Shown here piece after piece: positions 57,784-64,000 of a DNA stretch of 64,000 nt. Origin of the DNA: Manihot esculenta (lineage: Eukaryota > Streptophyta > Magnoliopsida > Malpighiales > Euphorbiaceae). Each line of letters opens with the position of its first letter. Position 1 is the stretch's first letter. The notes under the pieces are model-generated. The model made no database searches. It was not told the origin of the DNA and worked only from the letters and a program-made list of their open reading frames with translations. The stretch covers positions 8,612,058 through 8,676,057 of the forward strand of contig NC_035168.2 of NCBI RefSeq assembly GCF_001659605.2. The letters are read 5' to 3'. Both the position numbers and the translations under genes were made by a program.

Positions 57784-57953
57784 TGATAGGGTGTATATTT
57801 TTTCTATTTAGTGCAAATTCTTTCTTATAAAATTAGAGTTGATTATGCTGAATTATGGATATTTCTTTTCTTTTTGCAATATTGACCAACTCTGTACTCT
57901 TTGGAAAGAAAAGCTCCTAATTGGAAGAATATGGCAGATCTCGTGCAAAATAA

Positions 57954-58068
57954 ACCTCGGACAAGGTAGACCTCGTGCAAGACAAACCTCGTGCAAAACA
58001 GACCTTGGACAAGGCAGACCTAGAACAAAATAGACCTCGGACAAGGCAAAGTTTATGCAAAGCAGACA
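57954..58068 (+). repeat. Short minisatellite CCTCGGACAAGGCAGA
   Basis: About seven imperfect copies of 16-17 bases alternating CCTCGTGCAARACARA and CCTCGGACAAGGYAGA. Confidence 0.75.
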
Positions 58069-58963
58069 ATGGACATGACTTATGAAATATCACGGGATTT
58101 CCAGATATGATTGAAGAAGACCAATTTAGAAAGAAATGATTTCAGAAAGATCAAGAAATTAGGGATTGTCACTTTTCCCTTTAAAGGAATATTTTATTTT
58201 CTTCCTCTTTAGTTTAGAATCACCCCTTTAAAAAGGGAAAGGTTATTTGTATTGAGCATTCATATATTCAAAATTTTTCAGAGTTTTTGAGTTAGAATTT
58301 TGGGAGTTACATCATGAGTTTCAGTAGCTAAACTCTTTTATCTAGTTAGAGAATTTTCAAGGTATAATTCACAAGGATTGTGACATAAAATCAAGTTCAA
58401 TTTTCCTTCTCATTTCTGGTTTCTATATTATTTCTTTTATTTATGAGATTATTATTTGTTTAATTGATGCAGATTGGCCAATTGTTTAATTGAATGAACA
58501 GTATACAGTCATTCAGATTCATTAATTCTGTAATAACTTGTGACAAATAATACTTTATTGTGGAATAACGTATTTTGATTTCATAGCCGCGCTGAGTGAA
58601 CTTCTTGGTCGGAGTCAGCTCTTTCTAGTTTTTAATGTTGCTATCAAATTAAATCTCATTGAACTGATCATGTAGTTGTTTATTGATTAGGAGTTGATTA
58701 GAGAGCTTATCCTTTTCAGTCTTTTATCTAAGGGAAAATTAGGTTGTTAGATCGTGTATACAGCTATAACTGGCTGACTAAAATTTGAGGGTGAACATCC
58801 TCGCATCTATGATCAATTCATAGATTTAACACAGAGATATTGTCGAAGCTAGATATTTTCTTACTAGTTATTTTCTTTTATTAGTTTACTTTTGCTTCTG
58901 GTTAAATCTACTCAACTCAAACCCCCTTTTTTATTTTCGCAATTTTATTTTGCTTAGTTGTGA

Positions 58964-59160
58964 AGTCAGTCACAAGTCGGTCATCAAGTCGTGTGCTCAA
59001 TAGGTCATCACGTTGTTCATCAAGGTAGTCACCAAGTGGTCAGTCATAAGGTCAAGAAGTCGGTCAAGCCGGTTGACAAGCCGTTAAGTCATAAGACTGA
59101 TCGCAAGTTGGTCATCAAGTCGATAAGTCGATAGGTCGGTTATTAGATAGGTCGTGAGAG
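58964..59160 (+). repeat. Minisatellite of GGTCATCAAGTCG type
   Basis: About a dozen degenerate copies of AAGTCGGTCATCAAGTCG-like units of roughly 16-18 bases near the end of the Athila LTR. Confidence 0.7.
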
Positions 59161-59265
59161 CGTCATTCACCTTCTTCCACATCTGTTCTCACAAAACAAA
59201 AATACAGTGATTAATCCGTTCTCTGTGGATTCGACCCTGCTCACCATATCTACAATTTATAATTG

Positions 59266-60775
59266 TTGGAAAGAGCATGATTTAATCTTATTGAATTCGT
59301 CACATGTGGCTTCTATTTATAGGATTTCCACCATAAATGTAAATACAAGAGTTACAAAGTATAAATGGCCAATTAATTCTCATAATAATATAATTAATTT
59401 AAGAGTTATAAAATTGATTTGAATGATAAATATTTGGAGTTATAGAATTGAATTGTATATTGAATTTTTGGGGATTATGGACATCCACTAATTATGAATA
59501 TATTTAACAATATTAATTATGTATAATAAATATTAATATTTTATAATATTAGCCTTAATACAACCCTTTTAGATATTAAGTATGATGGGCAGCGAAAATG
59601 GAAAATCAATTATAGTTGTATGGTGACTCATAGTATAATTCTATTAGTTTTATTGTATTTATATAAATTGGTTTTTGTATAAACGAGTAGACATTATTTG
59701 TGTTACTTGTATTGTTTGATTATTTTCATTTTGCAGGTAAAGAAGTTAGATAACCCTTAGAAAATGTGGTACAAATCATAGAAAGAAATCGGGTCAAAAT
59801 AAATAAATAAAAAAGTTAAAAAGATGTGAGTGCTGATGCGAAAGGAGGCAAAATAAAAGACTATATTCATATTAAAGAATAAAAAAAAATAGAACATCGC
59901 CATGATTATGGTGTTTATGTGCTGTTATTTTTAGATATTAGTTGCTACGGATGTCTTCTAAACTTTGAAATTTATATATATTATTAAGCACTTTTTTGTG
60001 TGTATAATAAACGTGAATTATAATGTGATATGGATCAAAATTTAATTTATATTAAATATGTTTTTTAATTATGAAATATTTAGATTATATAGAACATATC
60101 AAAATAAAAATAATTTTTTTATTATATTAATTTGCAATAAATATTGCTAAAAATTTATTAAATTTTTCAATGATTTTATAATAGATTTATGAGAAATATT
60201 GTTGAAAAATATATTAAAATTTTTTATGAATATAACTCATCACTAATTTTTTTCAATGGATTTTCAACAAAATTATGATTGAAAATATTTTATTTTTTTT
60301 TGACAAAATTACCAAAGCACAATGTTTTTGCTGATGGAGAAGTCATTCGAAAATTCGTCGCTAAGGCGTCAAAAATTTGTATCAAATAATTAGTGATAAA
60401 ACTTTAAACGATGAATTTTAGTCTGTTAAAAAATCATTATTGAAAATATTAGCAATAGAGTTTTCCATCGCTAATAATATGTATTTTTGTAGTGGTTATA
60501 ATTATAAAAAAATAAAAAAGTTTGGATATAAAATTAAAGATTTTTACTTGTGGTGATTAAACATGAAGTTTTAAATTCATGTCTAATTGAACAAATTATT
60601 TTAGAGATTGGCTATAATTATAATAAATTTAAAAGTTGAAACTTTATTATCTCAAATTTAAATTTTGATTATAATCATGATTAAACTCAAATTTTTACTT
60701 TTTATGTCCAATAGAATTTATAGTAATTAAAGTTAAAATATTATAACAATTCTTATCTCTAGCAAAACATACAAA
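59266..60775. other. Intergenic, AT-rich
   Basis: No gene or mobile element end recognised. It would contain the 3' flank of the FKBP gene. Confidence 0.45.
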
Positions 60776-63014
60776 TTAACTCATCCTTGAAATCATGGTG
60801 CCAAAAATCTCAGCTTGATATTTGGTATATTCTCTTTGCTTATCTTTTAGCTCTTTATAAATAAGTTTTAAATCTCTGCCAAAAACAAATGGAAAAATAA
60901 TTAGAATAAATTTTAGAAGTTGTAAATAACAAAAACAAATTAAGCCATTTGATGAAATTTTCTGACTAAGTTAATTACCTGTTATTTGGATCAACGATTA
61001 GAGCCTTCTTTATATCATCTTCAGCTTTTTCAAGTTCTGATATAGTCAAGTATGCTTGGGATCGTCTGAATAAAGCTTTGACATTCAAGGGTTCTTGTTC
61101 CAATACCTATCATGAATAAAACATAACTAAGTTGAAGTGCTCAACGTATACTTGAGCCAAATAACAATGATATTTATCTCAACTACTTTTTTAAATGCAT
61201 GAAAAATATGGAAGCCAATTGGTTATATTCCACGTTGAAATTTAACATGGTATTAGAGTCTCAACACTAATATTAGGCCTCACATAAATATGTCACGCTC
61301 CAGTATAGTTCTGAGTGGCCGAGTGTCTGAGTGTAAGGGGTGTGTTAAATCCTACATCAGTTTGGGATAGAGGTAATTGTTCTTATAAGAGTTTTAAGCA
61401 CTTCTCCCCCTAGTTAAATCTGACCTAAATTTAACATAATATCATCTGATATTAGATCTCCTATAAATATATCACATTCCAGTAATTCTAAACGTGAGGG
61501 GTGTGTTAAATCCCATGTCGGTTGCCCCTTATGAGGATTTGAGACATTTCCCTCCCTTAAACTAATTTTTATTTTTGAGTGAGTTAGACCTGATCTTATC
61601 AAACTTTCTTTTTCTTAAAAAAGCAAATAATGACTTGTTTCATGTACAATTTCCATTTAGCTTTTAAGATGTATATAGATATATGTTATGAAAGACAAGG
61701 AAAATGAATAAACCTTTGTGCATAATCTTGACGCTTCAAGGTACTCCCCTAGTTTGAGCTTGCAGGCTGCATTGTTCAAAAGACATGATAATCGCAACTC
61801 TTTGACAAGGCACTTTTGATCATCAGTGAAAGAGTGGGAAAACTCGGTATAATTTGATGCCTGAAGTTTATAAAGCAAAAGTTGCGATTAAAATAAAAGA
61901 CATATTACATGTATTGAATATTAAAATTTTATATCTGAATTTTATACGATTAACAAGTTAGTCCTTATATTTTAAAAAAAATTATTAAAATATTTTTAAA
62001 TTTTAATTTCATAATATATTTAAGTCATTCTAGCTATTCTTCAAGTATATTCCATCATATTTTGTAAGTTACAGTTGGAATAAATAATTATTTAATTAAT
62101 AAATTTGTTATTATTAATATTTTCATCCATCTATTTCAAAAAAAAAAAAAAAAATCAAATATCCTTATATTTGCTAGCTTTGATTTGGGTATTTTAGTCT
62201 TCTAATTAAGTATTAATTTGCTTAATACCTTTTCATATTTCTTAGAAGCAAGCCAGAATTTCTGAGCTTTGAAAAACACATTTCCTTCAAGCTTCTTCTT
62301 TTCACATGCTTCTAATTTCTCCAGTGCATCCATTTTCCAGAATGGTTTCTCCTGATAGTGTCAAAATATTTGAAAAAGAAAAATTAGAGTAAAGTTTAAA
62401 AAAATTGCTAAAGACAGTTTTTTTAAGATTTATGTGGTTAGGAAACAATGTGAAAAACTAGGTAAAAGTAAGGAAAGATGTACATTCAACTACCTTTTAA
62501 AATTTGATAATAAAAAAATTACCTTTTAAAAGAGCATGAGCTTTTTTAAAAAAAAATTAAAAAAAAAAAAAACATAATATAATACGATGTAAGTGGGACA
62601 TCAACCATGTTAGCACATGTCAATACATGCATGCCACATGAGCATGACATCAACCATGTTGTGATGTCGTTAGCCACTTTGTCCTTAGGAGCTAACAACG
62701 TTAAACAACAAGTCTTTTAAGTGCAACAAAAAATCTCATACTCTTTTTAATAAAATGTCTAAACTATAGAGTATTTAAGTGTGTTTTTTTCTAACAAACT
62801 AAGAAATAAAAATAATTTAACTATTAACTAAGGAAGAGGTAAATAATAACCTTGATAAAGTCAATCAGCTCAACTTCATAGCCAAGTACAGAATTTGCTT
62901 GAAACTTTCCTGAAATCTCGTGGTCAGAAAAGCAATCTGCACTGATTGTGATAAGAGCATGTTCTCCTTTCTTCATTGTCATTATTGCTCTGTCCAAACC
63001 GTTATTTATTTGAT
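60776..63014 (-). CDS. ROF1/FKBP62-type immunophilin, 3' five exons (partial)
   Basis: Minus-strand exons 63014-62851, 62351-62229, 61860-61714, 61106-60979 and 60875-60776, all with GT/AG borders, form one frame of about 220 residues ending TAA (60776-60778). Earlier exons lie beyond the window. It starts inside the last FKBP domain (NNGLDRAIMTMKKGEHALI to LGYEVELIDFIK), then the linker EKPFWKMDALEKLEAC, then a three-repeat TPR domain. The clamp residues for the Hsp90 C-terminus are present: K and N in KLEGN, N in LLNNAACKL, K and R in VKALFRRSQAY. The final part (DLKLIYKELKDKQREY) is the usual helical tail. Such proteins are Hsp90 co-chaperones in heat-stress signalling. The FKBP active-site AYG-like segment is replaced by ADCFSDHE, so isomerase activity of this domain is doubtful. 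Intron 61107-61713 carries a TRIM-like array. Confidence 0.85.
61230..61600 (+). mobile_element. TRIM-like tandem LTR array in the FKBP intron
   Basis: An LTR end AATTTAACA (to 61247) is followed by TGGTATTAGAGTC (primer-binding site) and about 80 bases of interior. An LTR TGTTAAATCC to TTTAACA follows at 61343-61436, then a decayed primer-binding site and interior, then a further LTR start TGTTAAATCCCATGTCGG at about 61504. This is an LTR-interior-LTR-interior-LTR pattern of the same family as the repeat at 38515-38940. Confidence 0.65.
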
Positions 63015-64000
63015 CTACAGCAGTACGTATTAGAAAAAAGTTTAGTAAAAAATAAATAGGATTGGTATTTATTCTTGTATAAATTGGATTGGTAGTATAT
63101 ATTAGACTCATCAATTTTTAAGTTAGGTTAATAAATTAAGAAAAAAAATTTCACAAATTAAGAAATTGAGCTTAATTTAAACTTTATGGGTTAATTTTAA
63201 GAAAAAGATTAATAATGGAGTAAATTGGTGAAATTGCACATTTAGCCAAAGTAAATGTCAATATTACATTAAATATTATAAATTTTTCATAAAATTCAAA
63301 CACTTAGCTGCTTCCGTAGTTTTTTATTTTTCGTTTTTTATTTAATAAAAAATATGTAAATTATACGATTGTTAGTTTTATGTTTTTATCCTTACTATTT
63401 ATTAGAAAATATTTTTAAAATCAAAAAATTCAAAACTGAAAACGGTAAATATTTTTTTTACATATTTTACTAAACCATTGTTTTTCTCTATAAATTTTAT
63501 CATATTATCATTAATTATCAAATTTATTTATTTCTTTAAATACATATTTATTTAATTAATTTATAAAAAATATTTTTATTTTATTATTATAAAAAAAATT
63601 AATATTTAATTCATATAATATAAAAAAAAAATTCTAATCTCTCAATTTTAAAAAATATATTAAACAATTTATTAAGTTCTTCCGTTAGTTTTAGTTAGTT
63701 ATTAATTAAGTATTTTATTATTTAATTCTTATAATATAAAAAAATTTATTAATTAATCTCCGTTTTATAAAAACACCTATTAAGTAGTCACACAGTATCA
63801 ATTGTTGATCATTTAAATTATTAGATAGATTAACTAATAAAATTTTTAAAATTTCAAAAATATTTTAATATTTTTTTTAAATTAAATTATTAATTAATAA
63901 ATTTTCTTATATTACATGAATAGTAATTTTTTATTATAATATCACATATTTTGTAAAAATAATTTATTATTTATTTTTATGTAAAACTATTTATAAAATT
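63015..64000 (-). other. AT-rich sequence upstream of the first visible FKBP exon
   Basis: Presumably intron of the FKBP gene, because the exon ending at 63014 has an acceptor (CTGTAG) and begins mid-domain. No exon was recognised here. Confidence 0.5.

Larger units (their letters stand above)
57784..59265 (+). repeat. Athila-type LTR
   Basis: Starts TGATAGGGTGTAT after the polypurine tract. Near the right end it has TTCTCTGTGGATTCGACCCT (about 59220), which is characteristic of Athila LTR ends. The right border is approximate. It contains two minisatellites at 57954-58068 and 58964-59160. Confidence 0.6.

Noticed and set aside
1..64000. A previously undescribed host defence or metabolic gene system
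   Set aside because: Only three host genes, all of known families and unrelated functions, are recognisable; the rest is explained by transposons and AT-rich spacer.

Overview
The window is plant nuclear DNA. The evidence is AT-rich intergenic sequence, spliced genes with GT/AG introns, nested LTR retrotransposons and a lignin-pathway P450. The GC-rich LTRs full of TTCGGCGGCCGAA-type palindromes resemble what I associate with Euphorbiaceae such as cassava or rubber tree. That species guess is an impression and was not tested. I see no bacterial, CRISPR or operon-like system.

1-35.3 kb is a retrotransposon nest. Decayed Tat-lineage Ty3/gypsy elements (LTR of about 535 bp, an antisense extra ORF, minisatellite-rich 3' regions) were invaded by three later insertions. 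These are a nearly intact Reina-like chromovirus (5155-10279, TSD GTTAC), a solo LTR (18901-21060, TSD GTTGT) and a very young, internally deleted Tekay/Del-like element on the minus strand (21416-28537, TSD CATGC, 2.44-kb LTRs). Between 30.7 and 35.3 kb a Tat LTR plus flanking DNA is tandemly repeated with a period of about 1.4 kb. The AT-rich stretch 12-17 kb holds a Mutator-type MITE with a 9-bp TSD, two related fold-back repeats and a badly decayed gypsy pol.

35.6-48.5 kb is the first genic region. A phytocystatin gene (+; exons at 35774, 36472 and 43080, with a 6.4-kb second intron full of transposon remnants) has an intact inhibitor domain. Its type-II C-terminal extension is broken by frameshifts. 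Next is a complete three-exon CYP98A gene (-; p-coumaroyl shikimate/quinate 3'-hydroxylase, 508 aa). Its promoter has a TATA box, a GA/CT tract and an AC-II element.

48.6-60.7 kb is intergenic. It contains a second MITE copy and a truncated third, a solo LTR (53290-54832, TSD GGTTC), an antisense Tat ORF fragment and an Athila-type gypsy remnant with its LTR.

60.8-63.0 kb holds the 3' five exons of a ROF1/FKBP62-type immunophilin gene (-). It has a diverged last FKBP domain followed by a TPR domain with the Hsp90-clamp residues. The gene runs off the right edge of the window. A TRIM-like repeat sits in one intron. The three host genes belong to unrelated processes (protease inhibition, phenylpropanoid/lignin synthesis, Hsp90 co-chaperone) and I see no functional link between them.
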